Shown here in pieces: positions 25,016 through 36,786 of a stretch of DNA of 64,000 nucleotides. The DNA comes from Myrica gale (lineage: Eukaryota; Streptophyta; Magnoliopsida; Fagales; Myricaceae). Positions within the stretch are counted from its first letter, which is position 1. Every line of letters begins with the position of its first letter. The notes beneath the pieces are model-generated. The model searched no databases and had not been told where the DNA came from. It was given only the letters and a program-made list of their open reading frames with translations. Location of the stretch: the NCBI GenBank assembly GCA_963930655.1, contig OZ005618.1, positions 5,788,001 to 5,852,000 of the forward strand, given 5' to 3'. Both the position numbers and the translations under genes were made by a program.

Positions 25016-25917
25016 GAATCCTTACAACATCCTTTGCTCTATTGCTTTGAGGCTTTCAGTATCAACTACTGCTCGTGTTTTTGCATGGTATCAGTGTATT
25101 TTTGACATCAATTAAGACATCTATTTTGTATGATGTGGATCAGAATCTGTTATAGTATTGGGACACCGAGGTGTGACAGCAGAAGCAGAACCTTGAAGTT
25201 TCTTATGAGATTAATAGATATGATAGATTGCTGCTGGAATTATGTTCCTAGGCCAAATAATTATTCTCACTGGCTGTTGTTGGAATGCATGTCAGAAATC
25301 AAAACCTTACATGGTTGACGTTTGAGTGGAATGTGACCATCTTTGATGAAGGGTGGGATATGACCAATTCGTTCTGACTCGGAAATTCAGAGACCTGCAC
25401 AGTAGGTCACGCGAGTTTCAGAATGCAACTGAACGAATGAGTTTTCTCTTTATGGCGCGGCCCCGCGCTTTGACAGGCCATGAGTTATCTGTTAATGGCG
25501 GCCTAGGGATTTTGGAGGCTTAAAATGGTGCAATATCGCAGTTTTCCATACCCATCTACTGAAACTGAACCTCTGCGAACTGATGCGGATGCCCTTACTC
25601 TGGTTTGTTGATGTATATTAATAAGTCGTCTTTTTTATTTTTTTCTTCGTAATGATCAAATGTATTAATCCAGCAAGTCAGGACATGAAGATGAGCTTGA
25701 TGGTTCCGTCTTCGAGGGACCCATTGCCCAAGAGAACGCCAGTTCGGATGAAGTGGAAAGCTCTCCCAAATAGAGGTGACCACTTCAATCTTCCAACAAC
25801 GAAAATGATCAGAATTTTGAATGTCGAGACTCGAGACAGAGAAGCTGAGAGTCAGATTCGAACTGCACTAGGGACCACATGTGCTCTATTTTAAACCAGG
25901 CCGATCAGTGTTCCACT
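25016..25917. other. eS26 3' flank and unassigned sequence
   Basis: No gene I can name. An open stretch near 25650-25894 reads as low-complexity charged protein in two frames (one begins SSKSGHEDELDGS) but has no recognisable domain. It ends where the duplicated segment at 25918 begins. Confidence 0.4.
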
Positions 25918-28900
25918 TACATTGCATGTGCTCTGAAACACAAAGGTAGAAATTATGTGGATGAAGCCAAGAGATCAAACCGCTGCATCTGCCGCCTCAA
26001 GCATACCGCTTGCGTGTCATTAGGTACCGTTAGCTGTTCCATTTCAGATATGTGGCAATCCAATCGGTTCGAAGGTTTGAAAATAAGGATACCCAAAAAC
26101 AAGTGCGGGGTCAGGAGCTATGCGGATCAAACTTCCCTGTCTTTAAAATCAACTCTTCTCGTCTAGGGTTGTTTTGACAATCTTCACTGCATGAAAGGTT
26201 TCAGTCATAAAGCTTCAGTTTTAACAAGAGTTTTGATCTTGCGACACATTAATGAATTCTATCTATAGCCCAAATTACATTAAACAATATATTAATGGTT
26301 CGATTGTTCTTTTTTTCTTTTTTTTTGTTACACCATTAATGCATCGACTAATTCTATTTAAATTATTGATGTAATTTATTAATGTGTTGCCAACATTAGA
26401 ATACTATGTCAGAACATGGAGTTTTATGACCGAAACTTTTTTCGGGTATAGTTATGGTTTGATTTGGACATTTTACATCAGATTAAGGTTTTTATATTAA
26501 TCCAATACTTTTGGGTTATATCATGATAATTATAATTGTAGCTGGAATTTTTGCCCATCCTTTTATGTGAAGCATCTGGGCTAAAGTCATATAAACTTTA
26601 CCTAAATTTGTAGAAACAATGCCCATCTCTTTTCATTGTTCTGGTGACTTTTAGCCTTGGGACACCAAGTTCCATTAGTATGAAGTTACCCGATCTTAGA
26701 TCTTCCAAGACGAATCAAGAAAATTCGACCCCAAAAATAGATTATTGTATGACTGTGGGAATTGGCAGCGACCACAGGTTAAAATCCATGTATTTTTTGT
26801 AAGGAGATCCTGTGCGGCGAGACCAAAGAATTGATGTCCATAACAACTCAGATAAATCCAGGACGAAGAGGTGAACTCACAACCCCATATGTTGTATTTT
26901 GTCCCAAGACTCCTCTATGCAATTCTTTCTTTATCTCTAATCTGTTAAATTATGTTGTTAATACAAACCATTCGGGTAGCTCAAGTGACAGTAGGGGGTC
27001 AACATGGAAGTGTAGTTTAGGTGTAAATTTAGGAATTCAAATCACCACTTGCGTGAAAAAAAATCATGAGGAGTCAGTGACCCAGTTAGTCTCTCCAAAG
27101 ATTGTTATGACATTGAACCTAATTAGATATGTTATTACATAAGAAAAAAATTACAACAATGTACCTCTTTTTGAAGTGGAGGCAGGGTCTCCTGAAGAAC
27201 TAAGTTGGAATATAGGCCTTCTGGTATAATAATACATGGGAGAAAAAAATTTCAGTCCTAAAATTTTAGAAATAATCTCATTAATGACGGGATAAAATTT
27301 ATTGAATGTGATGTCAACATCATAACCTTCTTAAAAATTAAAAATGTCAGGCTTTCTGTTTGGGCAGTGTGGATCACACAGTAGGACCCACATTCCCTCT
27401 CCTAATTGCTCATCGTACAATTCCCTAGGTATTGCAGAGTAGTCTGATCCTAGTGTGAGTTTGGTCGTTAGTTTATCACTAGCATTTTCGCTTTCTTTGC
27501 GTCGCGTCTCGTCTCAGTTGAAGAGTGAGAATCAGAAAAGACAAACAGAGGGAGAGAGCTCTCAGAGGGTTTGAGAGATTTTTTTCCTTTTGGGGATTTG
27601 GATCATGTTCGGTTTCAACCTTTTTGTAGGATTTGAATCCTCACAAACCTCATGTTCGACAAAAGTAGAATCCTCACCAGCATCATGTGCCCACCATTGT
27701 CTGACGCACAAGCAGCCTTGTCCCCTACAAAAGTCTTTTTCTGCTTTTGATTTCACGTGTTTTTCAAGTTTAATCTTTTGTCGTTTTCTGCTTTTTTTAA
27801 TACATTTTTAAATATTCAATTTGTAATAAAAATAAATAAATTTGAAATATATAAAAAACAACTTTAAACATCATCATTAATTTTTTTACACCTCAACAAT
27901 TTCTACACAAACATCAATACAATTTAAAAATTATTTAAAAATTCTCAAAACAGTCCAAATCCGACTAAAATCTTCGAAACAAACTAACCTTGGATTCCTG
28001 TTCTAATCTTGCCTGTTCCTCTTTCACCATTTTCATGTTTTATATTCCTCTATGCCCAATGCCTTTCTCCCTCATTGTTGATTTTTTTTTCTAGGCCCCT
28101 CACTTTCGAATTTGATTCAGAATGATCCCGGTACACGTACTCCAAAAACCGCCGCATTGATCCAACACAGTTTCTCCCTTCTTTGGCAACCACCATGCTA
28201 ACGGCGTGGTTTTCTATCTTCCCGGAGGGCCGGTCCTCAAGAAACCGGAATCTCCCTCTGTTTCTTTTTGTTTTTCTCCTTCTTCGTTTCTTGCATGCTC
28301 TCTTCTTGATTAGCGGTGTTTCATTGTGGTCGTATTTTGTGATAGGTGAACAGCTTTTTCATGGGTGATGTTCAAGTCTTGGCGAAAGAACAGCTCTGCG
28401 CCGCTTCGTCGCCATTGCCGGCATCGAGCTCTGATCCGGGGTCTATAGGAGCCGAGTCTTGGGTGGCAGCGGAGAGAAACGCAGAAGAGATAGTGGGTCG
28501 GATTCACCCAAGTTTGGCGGCTGAACACAAGAGGAAGGAGGTCATTGATTATATACAGGGACTCGTAAGGTCTTGCGTTGGATGTGAGGTACACCATAGA
28601 CATCGACAAGATATTTCTTCTTTTTGTTGTTCTGTCGATTCTTTAATCTGGTTTTCATGGTTTGCGTGTTTATTATTTATGGTGGAGAAACAACTAGCAT
28701 TTCCTTCTAATGTAAAGAGTGAATACTGCTTTTGTGCATTGAATATGTATTGATTTGCATAATGCCTTTGGGGTAGTTGGATGTTTTAGTTGCGTCGTTT
28801 GTAGTGATTGGGCGGACAAGAATTTGACTTTGACCTTGCCATGTGCTCGTCTTGAATCTATATTTGGAAACATCTTGCTTGCATGATGTGGGGTTATGGT

Positions 28901-29300
28901 TCTTGGCTTCTGTGTTTGGACTTGAAGGATGTAGAGTTGAGTGTCATTTTTCTTGTGATTACGTGTGCAGTACGTGTCATGCTGAAGAGCTCAATAGAAA
29001 GAAGGTACTAGGAGATTACAATAGAAACTGAAATTTTTGAATGATAAAAACAAGACATTGTTAGTGGAGGCAGCATTTGAACCTATATTGAAAATTCTGG
29101 TTACTACGATTCTGTGGTCGGCCACATCTGAATCCGTGTCTGTATTTTAACTCGTTCCACTGGAATTTTTTGTCTTTGCTTTCTGAGTATGGGTGAGCCT
29201 TGTTGGTTGCAGGGCATCATATTGTATTAGTGTACTCTTAGTAATTTAGATAAAACATTACTGGACTGAACTTTATTGTCTCTAGGAAGGTCCGACAGGG
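25918..29300. repeat. segmental duplication, copy I (flank plus nucleotidyltransferase exon 1)
   Basis: This block matches 35117-39800 in the same order and orientation. Shared landmarks include cacttacattgcat, gaagccaagagatcaaac, cagatatgtggcaatccaatcggtt, ctgggctaaagtc, gcgtcgcgtctcgtctcagttgaag and the whole nucleotidyltransferase exon 1. Copy I lacks the two MITEs of the other copy (empty sites near 26945 and 27085) and a stretch corresponding to about 35830-36400. It has unrelated sequence at 27600-28010, upstream of exon 1. A short open frame (25879-26166) inside it has no recognisable domain and is not conserved in frame in the other copy. Confidence 0.8.
28361..28588 (+). pseudogene. 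nucleotidyltransferase exon 1 relic (copy A)
   Basis: 228 nt, open and the same length as exon 1 of the intact gene at 38839-39066. It begins MGDVQVLAKEQLCAASS, ends RSCVGCE and keeps a gt donor. Intron-1-like sequence continues to about 29300 and then breaks. No usable exon 2 follows: the nearest exon-2 relic (34922 onward) has lost its splice acceptor and its 3' half. It may still be transcribed from its duplicated promoter as a short truncated product, but the catalytic exons are absent. Confidence 0.75.
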
Positions 29301-30140
29301 CATACATATCGATAGGATGAGTTATAACGAACGACCTTATATATTTTGGGCTTTGAGGTAGTATGGGCTTTCTACCATTGTTGGGTTGTTCGCATGATGA
29401 CGTTGTTCGGCCCAAATGAAGTTTCGGTATCATGTTTCTCTCTCACCATTTTCATGTTTTATATTCCTCTGTACCCATTGCCTTTCTCCCTCGTTGTCGA
29501 ATTTGATTCAGAATGATCCCGGTACACGTACTCCAAAACCCGCCGCATTGATCCCAACACAGCTTCTCCCTTCTTTGGCAACCCCCATGCTCTGACTGCG
29601 TGGTTTTCTATCTCCCCGGAGGGCCGGTCCTCAAGAAACCGTAATCTCCCTCTGTTTCTTTTTGCTTTTCTCCTTCTTCGTTTCTTGCTTGCTCTCTCTG
29701 AATTCTTGATTAGCGGTGTTGCATTGTGGTTGTATTTTGTGATATTAGTGAACAGATTTTTCATGGTGATGTTCAAGTCTTGCGAAAGAACAGCTCTGCG
29801 CCGCTTCGTCGCCATTGCCGGCATCGAACTCTGATCCGGGGTCTATAGGAGCCGACTCTTGGGCCGCAGCAGAGCCAAACACAGAAGAGGTAGTGGTTCG
29901 GATTCACCCAAGTTTGGCGGCTGAACACAAGAGGAAGGAGCTCATTGAATATTTACATCGACAAGATATTTCTTCTTTTTCTTGCTCATAGATTCTTTAA
30001 TTTGGTTCTCATGGTTTGCGTGTTTATTATGTATGGTGGAGAAACAATTAGCTTTTCCTCTGCATGAACTGGGCTGGGTACCTCTAATGTAATGAGTGAA
30101 TACTACTGTGTACTTGGTCTTGGAGAACGCTGAACATGCA

Positions 30141-30545
30141 ACTCATTTCAAGAAGCTTGTGTTTTCGATGTGGAATTCCTTTTATGTATGCTTGCGTTTT
30201 CCTGTCTAGTGATGTTGTTATTGGATGTGGGTATTGTGTGAACAGGACAAATCCATTAATTAAGAGGTTTCTGGTGAGGAGCATCGTTGAGCAGGCTGCT
30301 GTTAGAGATGTCCAAGAAGCTTGTGTTTTCGATGCATAGTACAAGAACCTTTTTTTTCATTGTCGTTGGTTACTTTTTATTTTATGTTTTTCTTTGTTGT
30401 TAGTGGTTCAATGTTGATGGCTATGAAGCAATGGTGATGTTTTGATGTTGCATTGTGATTTTAAGGTTACACACTCAAAGCTGTACGTAAAGATTCAGTA
30501 CTGTGTTTCATGCTCAATCCATTCTCATTTTGTGAGGGTCCAATC
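30141..30545 (+). pseudogene. partial eS26 duplicate (exon 3, intron 3, part of exon 4)
   Basis: The end of exon 3 (agaagcttgtgttttcgatg) is joined to the end of intron 2. Then follow a nearly full exon 3 (gacaaatccattaa... with a 4-base insertion that shifts the frame), intron 3, and exon 4 as far as gtgagggtccaatctcgtac. Introns are retained, so this is a genomic-DNA duplication and not a processed retrocopy. A further piece of eS26 intron 4 (atgatgagctaaatcagtac) lies at 31570-31690. Confidence 0.85.
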
Positions 30546-30826
30546 TCGTACACTTCAAATTGAGCAGCTTCATTATGTTCTTCTGCTTCATCTGATGTCT
30601 CTACTCCATATGGAGCAGCTTTATTTTTTTGCACGCTGGTACACTCACAGGGATTCAAAAGATGGCATGTCGACCATTAATGATGACCCCCTTTCATTCT
30701 GATGAGTACTCCGCTGAGAATTATGTCTTTCATCTTTATTGAATTTGCACTGAGTAAGTGCTGCCTTTTGGAGGTTGCAGGTTTCTAATGCTAGTCATTA
30801 CGCAGGTTGATCGCATTTCCGGTAAA

Positions 30827-30930
30827 GATCATCTCATTAAGCGCAGCATTCTACTAATAAAAGCTTGGTGCTATACATATAAATATCACCAAGCTTTTAT
30901 TAGAGGAATGCTGCGCTTAAAGAGATGATC
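30827..30930. repeat. 44-bp foldback in nucleotidyltransferase copy B exon 4
   Basis: The left arm 30827-30870 starts gatcatctcattaagcgcag. The right arm 30887-30930 is its reverse complement with three mismatches. The spacer is 16 bases (ctatacatataaatat). The intact gene has only the left-arm sequence (about 40829-40870), so the right arm is an inverted extra copy. After about 110 further foreign bases the exon text resumes at aagcttggtgctat. Confidence 0.9.
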
Positions 30931-31355
30931 TTCACCTTCTGATGTAACAGACTCTGATTCTGGGGCTCTTTTGAGCCTGCAAACTAAATGGTATGCTTTA
31001 TGATTGTTTATAAATAAAAAAAGAAAAAGAAAAAAAGCTTGGTGCTATTATAAAAGTTGTATTCTTGGTGCCCATCATGGTTTGATTTCAACATATGCTT
31101 TAGGGACGTTGGTTCTTTACATCTTCCGTCTGTTTCATGGTTCCCTAAATAGAGACCTTAAGCAGTGAGTACTGCTACTAGTCAGAATTCAATTGATTAC
31201 ATATTGACGAAGTACTTGATTGCGTTTGCTCCTGTTTCTTGTTTCTTTGTTCTTTTATTGTTCTTCAATAGTTTCTCTACAGATTTTTAGATTTTTTTGA
31301 GCAAATTTGAGGGAAAACTATTGCATCAGTTTGAGAGGACCAGTTTGTAAATCTT

Positions 31356-31417
31356 CTCTACCTGATATCAAAGGTAAGTGATTTCCCTCTACCTGATATT
31401 AAAGGTAAGTGATTCCC
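31356..31417. repeat. 31-bp tandem duplication of exon-5 end and splice donor (copy B)
   Basis: ctctacctgatatcaaaggt... occurs twice in direct succession (31356-31386 and 31387-31417), doubling the exon-5 end and its gtaagt donor. The intact gene has one copy (about 41184). Confidence 0.85.
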
Positions 31418-31690
31418 CCTTATCTTTACAATGATGGATGTCTTTGTTGGTGGTTCTTTGATCTATCTTTCTCTCTCCAGCTGAGGTACCGGATCGAAAA
31501 TGGTGGAGATTATCTATTGACAAGTGAAGAGTTCCTTAGAAACTGCGTCGGGATATTCTCCGTGTCGCCAATGATGAGCTAAATCAGTACCCTGAGTGCT
31601 TGTGTTAAATATATTACCCATGAAGTTGGCTAATTTTATAGGGAATAGATTGTCGGACTAGAGCAGCGAACAGAGTGGGACATTTTATTA

Positions 31691-33060
31691 TTATTAATGC
31701 GCTGTTTGATGGATGAGAAATGTTTGAAGGAAAAAGAACCTTTACTCAGTTGGACTTTTTGTCCAAATAGATAATTGCATGAGATTCAGCATTATAAATT
31801 CTATATTTACTCTATTTCCGGCTACTAAACTAATGTATGCTCAGTAAAGCTAGAGTATGTTTCTTCTAATGCTACTGTTCTAATGAATGTCTTACTCTTT
31901 TTTTTTTCTTCTCATACCTCCCTAACTGTATGGAACTCATGGATTTGTAACTACATTCGGAAAGCTTAATGACACCCGAAGCACTATTCGAAACTTGAAA
32001 CTCCTTAACCTCAATGCTAAATCTACGAGAAGCTCACAACTCCTTAGCATAGTATGAAAGGGTGTGACCAGAAGCTCACAACTCGGTTAGATACTAATGG
32101 TTCAATTGTTCTTTTTTCCTTATTTTTTTCAGATACATCATTAATACATTGAGTAATTCCATCTAAGTCATTGATGAAATTCATTAATGTGTTGTGAATA
32201 TTAGAATATTATATTAGAACATGGAGTTTTAGGACTGAAATCTTTTTCGAGTATAGTTATAGCAGTTTGGATTTGGACATTTTACAGCAGATTAAGGTTC
32301 TTATAGTTACACTTAGAGGAAGTAGGCTACATTAGTAATCTCTTTCCACCTTTTTGCTTTAAAAAAATCAACAATTATTAATCCAATACTTCTAGGTTAT
32401 ATCATGATAATTAGATTAGTTGGAACCTTAAAAAGCACTAGTCCTGATTTTGGATTAGGATCTTCACCAATTTTTTACCGTAATTAGATTATTCGATTTG
32501 AAAGAGAAAGACACAACATGCACTGAAATGTTGCAGCGCTTAGACTATCCGATAATTAATATGAATGACATTATGTTGTAATGCCTACACTTTGTTGCCC
32601 TATCTGGTAAATCCCACTTATAATTGTAAGATTTGGTCATCCTCTGCACCTAATATGTACATTTTTCTTGACATGATCACTCGTGTGGATGAATTTGGAC
32701 TGATTGATAATCTTATTAATATGCAATCTGTATTTACTTTGCACAATTATGAGTAAGTTAAGACTAACTAATGATCTTGTTAGTAATGTGGTAAGAGTCT
32801 CACTCAGTGACCAATAGTTATAACACAAACTGAAATAGTTATAACATAAACTGAACATTTTAAAGTGCTTCTATAATCACGTGTAAGTAAGGGGCAATAT
32901 GCTAATTGCGCCCTTCCCTTTTGATCAAATAAAAAAAATTGGTGAATTCTGCCAACTGTACTTATAATATTTTATAATAGTTTAAACCTAATTAATAGAT
33001 TATAGCATCAATTAATTAATTTATGAAACTAATCACTTTTTTTTTTCTTTTATGATTAGC
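31691..33060. other. gene-free mosaic sequence with duplicated flank
   Basis: No gene. About 32090-32480 is a third, partial copy of the flank also found at 26275-26560 and 35490-35880 (shared ggacattttacagcagattaagg-type text, tatatcatgataatta, ggaaccttaaaaagcactag). The rest is AT-rich and unassigned. Confidence 0.6.
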
Positions 33061-33309
33061 GTTCTACAGAAAACCAGCCTGTACACATCCTTCTTCAATT
33101 ACAGTAATTTTTCCTTTGTTGCTCGACAGGTCGTCGAAGAGAGTGAAATCTAGGTTAATCTTCTGTAGTATGCCAAATTACCAGATTTGTAATATAAAAT
33201 CGCTCTCTTTTATTTGTAAGAAAAAAAAAATATTTAATGGCAGAAATGTAAATACAAATAGAACCCCATTATTAAAATCAGTAACACTGAGGAAAATTTA
33301 CAGCAGTGA

Positions 33310-33655
33310 AAAAGAATCCCTCCGAGAGTTCTTCAAAAAACAAGAAGCAGAAGAAGAAATTCACCTCCAAAAATGCCATAGGGAAGCTTGAGGATCCTAT
33401 TGCTATGACTATATGGAAGATGATACCCGCTTGTATTTGGTGGAGTTTGTGAAGGGAAAAGAAAGTTAGATGTTTTGAGGACTGGGCTGTGTCTTGGGAT
33501 AGTTTGAGGGGCTTTATGTTACATTCTCTTTTTCTTTGGGCTAATTTGGTGTTAAGGTGTCCTTTTATGGGTTTCCTGAATTTTCTAACTTTTTTAGTTT
33601 GTATGCTCTAGTTGGTTCAGTATAGTCTCTTGTAATGACAACTTTTTCCTTTAAT
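33310..33655 (+). mobile_element. LINE 3'-end relic
   Basis: One frame reads as the C-terminus of a plant L1-type non-LTR reverse transcriptase polyprotein: MTIWKMIPACIWWSL, a stop (tga where tgg is expected), then REKKVRCFEDWAVSWDSL and LHSLFLWANLVLRCPF. The IPACIWWslW.ER...FED pattern is characteristic of these elements. The text ends before an AT-rich tail near 33660-33685. It is immediately followed by another nucleotidyltransferase fragment. Confidence 0.65.
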
Positions 33656-33689
33656 AAAGTTTAACTTATATATATAAAAACAACATTAT

Positions 33690-35012
33690 TCGACTGAACT
33701 TTATTGTCGAGGAAGGTCCGACAGATCTTTCCCATTGAGACAAGATTAGGAAGCTTTTGCTTGATGGTAATTGGATTTAAATTGGTTTGTTCTGTTTCGT
33801 ATAAGCACTTTTTTTTTTCTAAGCAACATAACATATATATTAAAAGCCGAGAATTGTACAGCCAGAACAAAACGTAAAAACAACCCGAAGGCCAGCGAAA
33901 GACCTAATCGGACCTAAAGGCCCTACCAGAAACCAAACCGGACTACAAAGCCGGAACCACCTACAACCACAAGGGCCGTAATACAAACCCCAGAACCAAC
34001 CGACCACGAGGGTCCACAGACAAAACACCCACAACCTGACCACAAGGGCCAGAACACAATACAAACACCAACACAAACCGGCCACAAGAGCCGGTACACA
34101 ACTCACACAACACAACCACCGTACAAGACGGTGGCGGCTTCCGCAAGAAGAAGGGCGCACATCGCAGCAATCCGACTCCTTCGAAATGATCTTCACGCCA
34201 AGACCGGCTGCACAAGGGGGAGGAGGAGAGGAGGCAACGTCGGACGGCTCGAACCAGATCTGACCACCAACCGGGAGGAGGTGGCAGACGCAGGAAACGG
34301 GCCAAACAAACCGACCAGAGGCGGCACGGAGCAAAAACGCCGCGCGGACAGGAAGCACACGAGCACACGGCCGCGCGTGGCCTACACGCGCCGGCAAACC
34401 ACTGCCGGACCGAAGCAAAAAGGACCGCCTGGAGGGGGAGAGCACGGCCGGGCAACGCAAAACCGCCGGAAAACGCACGAGACAGCCGAGAGAGGGGCAA
34501 GAGAGCACGGGCGCGTGAGATCCACGCGCGCGCAGGGGCGCGCGTGGGACCGCACGCGTCGGCAAATCGCCACCACACCGGGACACGTCTGAGCGCCGGA
34601 CGGAGATGAAACCCATCATGGAAGCCGTGTACACCGAGGAGCACCAGGGAGACGTAGATCTAGCCTCCAAAACAAACCAAAAAACCAAAAACCGCCGGCC
34701 AACAGACGCGTGGCCGGAGGAAAGAAAAGGAGGGGGAGGAGCCGGAGCTCCCCCCCAGACCGGGAGAAAGGAAGAAGGGGTTGTTTCAGACAAGGGGTTG
34801 GGAGTTCTAGAGAGAGGGAGGAGACTCTCTCTCTAGAACTCGAAAAGAGGATTTAGTTGTTTCGTATAAGCACTTGCAAGTGTAACAAGTTGGTTTCGTA
34901 TCCTTATTTATACTTCTTCTCATATGGATCAGTTCCACTAAAATCATACCTTCCTGATGGAGATATTGACTTAACGGCTGTTAGCTGTCTAAACATTGAG
35001 GATTCCTTGGTG
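33690..35012 (+). pseudogene. nucleotidyltransferase intron 1/exon 2 relic (copy D), split by a retroelement
   Basis: Matches the end of intron 1 and the first part of exon 2 of the intact gene (39763-40025). The exon-2 part (34922-35012) reads GSVPLKSYLPDGDIDLTAVS with the GS and DxD nucleotidyltransferase signature. The acceptor cag of the intact copy is replaced (ttatacttcttct), and exon homology stops after SLVS. The intron is split by the element at 33811-34857. Confidence 0.75.
33811..34857 (-). mobile_element. GC-rich non-LTR retroelement with 18-bp target duplication
   Basis: A 1,047-bp insertion flanked by perfect 18-bp duplications tgtttcgtataagcactt (33793-33810 and 34858-34875). 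On the minus strand it ends ttgcttag plus an A tail (33811 onward) and starts near aactaaatcctcttttcg. The 5' end carries a hairpin (34803-34839, agttctagagagag with its complement). The body is much more GC-rich than its surroundings. The long minus-strand frame (34793-33840) has Cys/Arg/Pro/Ser-rich low-complexity composition and no recognisable RT, endonuclease or gag motif. It is probably a non-autonomous LINE derivative or long SINE-like element. Confidence 0.8.
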
Positions 35013-35879
35013 TCTAAGCCATACTTAAGGGCTGTAGAATTCTGGAGGTTTCAACTAAGCCATACTAAATGCCTGCTCCGATGATTCGGATCATTGCGTT
35101 TTGAATAACGTGGTCACTTACATTGCATAATTATGCTCTGAAACACAAAGGTTGCAATTATGCCGATGAAGCCAAGAGATCAAACTGCTGCATCTTCGGC
35201 CTCAGGTATACCGTTTGCATGTCGTTCGGTACTACTAGTTGTTCCATTTCAGATATGTGGCAATCCAATCGGTTCCAAGGTTTTAAAATAAGGATATATA
35301 ATCAAAAACAAGTGTGGGGATAAGAGGTATGAAGATTGAACTTTCTGCTTTTAAAATCAACTGCGCGCACTCTTGTAGGGCAGGGATGACAATCTCCTCT
35401 TTCCTAAAGGTTTGGATTGTAAAGCTTCGTTCCAGTTTTGATGTTGTAAACACATTAATGAATGTCATAAATAGCCCAAATTGTATTAAACAATATATTA
35501 ATGACTCAATTGTTCTTTTTACTTTTTTTTAGTTAAATGCATTTCATCTAATTAATACGTTATGGATGAAATTTATTAATGTATTGCAAACATCAAAACA
35601 CTATGTTAAAATCTATTATGACTGAAGCTTTAGGACCGAAACCTTTTTCGGGTATAGTTATAGTTAAATTTGGACATTTTTAGAGCGGATCAAGGTTCTT
35701 ATAATTATGCTCAGGGGGAGTGGGCAATATTAGTCATTCCCTTACACCCTTTTCCTTAAAAAAAATCAGCAATTATTAATCTAATACTTCTGGGCTATAT
35801 CATGATAATTAGGTTAGTTGGAACCTTAAAAAGCACTAGTCCGGATTAGGATCTTCACCAATTTTCTGTCATAATTAGA

Positions 35880-36311
35880 TTATTCAATTAGAAAGCGAAA
35901 AACACAATATGTATTGAATGTTGTAGAGTTAATTATAATTAATATAAATAACATTGAATATTGTAGAGGGTATGTGTCTATTTTTCTCTCAATTTGACTA
36001 TTCAAATGGTAGAGGATATTGATCGCATGACTGACGCTTTGGAAAGGGAAGAGGCTGTTGAATGGAGTCATTGGTGTTCTCCATGACCACATAAAAAAGG
36101 TCCCCGAAGACACTGCAAATTTGTAGCAATTATTGACCAGTCCTTCAACAGATAATACAGGAAAGATGGCTGCTAAGACTTCCATAAGCAGAGAAAGAAA
36201 GACTGAAGAAGTCAACTTAAAACCAATGTTAAGGTCCACAGCGATACTGATCACAGTGGAAGATAGGTTAGCTTGACAAACTTTGCTACGTCTTGTGGAT
36301 AGAAGCTGCAT
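35880..36311 (-). other. unassigned open frame in duplicated flank
   Basis: 143 codons on the minus strand (MQLLSTRRSKVCQAN...), with two hydrophobic stretches (FLSLLMEVLAAIFPVL). It is better balanced in composition than random frames here, but I recognise no domain. No counterpart is visible in the other segment copies. It may be a fragment of an unrelated gene or chance. Confidence 0.2.
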
Positions 36312-36786
36312 GACTTTTTCTCAAACCATTATCCCCCAAACCCCATGAAGTTGACTTCGTTATAACTAGTGGGAGAAATCTTTTCCTTGAAGAATAGGGA
36401 GCAGGATGTGAACTATCTGGGCTAAAGTCGTATCAACTTTACCTAAATTTGCAGAAACATCGCCAATCTCTTTCATTTTTCTGGTGACTTCTAGCCTTGG
36501 AAACCAAGTCCCAATCTGAGGTGACCCGACCTTAGCTCTTCCAAGACAAATCAAGGAAGTTCGACCCCACAAATAGATGATTTTATGACTGCAAAACTGG
36601 CAGCGACCACAGGTTTGTAATCCATGTATTTTTTTTAAGGAATCCTGTGTGGCGGACCCAATGAATGATATCCATCACGACTCTCAGATAAATCAGGATG
36701 AGAGGTGAAACCCCACACCCCACATTCTGTATTTTATCGCGAGACTCCTCCCTGTAAATCTTTCCTTGTCTCTAATAAGTTAGATT

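Larger units (their letters stand above)
29403..31570 (+). pseudogene. scrambled nucleotidyltransferase pseudogene (copy B)
   Basis: A second degenerate copy. The leader and exon 1 (about 29403-29960) have one-base losses (atggtgatg for atgggtgatg; cttgcgaaag for cttggcgaaag) that break the frame. A short piece matching exon 7 of the intact gene (gaacatgcaactcatttca, 30132) leads directly into eS26 sequence (30141-30545). Then comes an inverted scrap of exon 2 (about 30548-30590), the intron-3/exon-4 region (about 30630-31160) broken by an inverted insertion, exon 5 (about 31278-31372) and the start of exon 6 (31482-31568). The last continues into eS26 intron 4 sequence. Not translatable. Confidence 0.8.

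Noticed and set aside
33840..34793. 317-codon minus-strand open frame
   Set aside because: It lies wholly inside the GC-rich retroelement and is Cys/Arg/Pro/Ser/Val low-complexity with no domain. Overlapping long frames exist on both strands, as expected from GC-rich composition.
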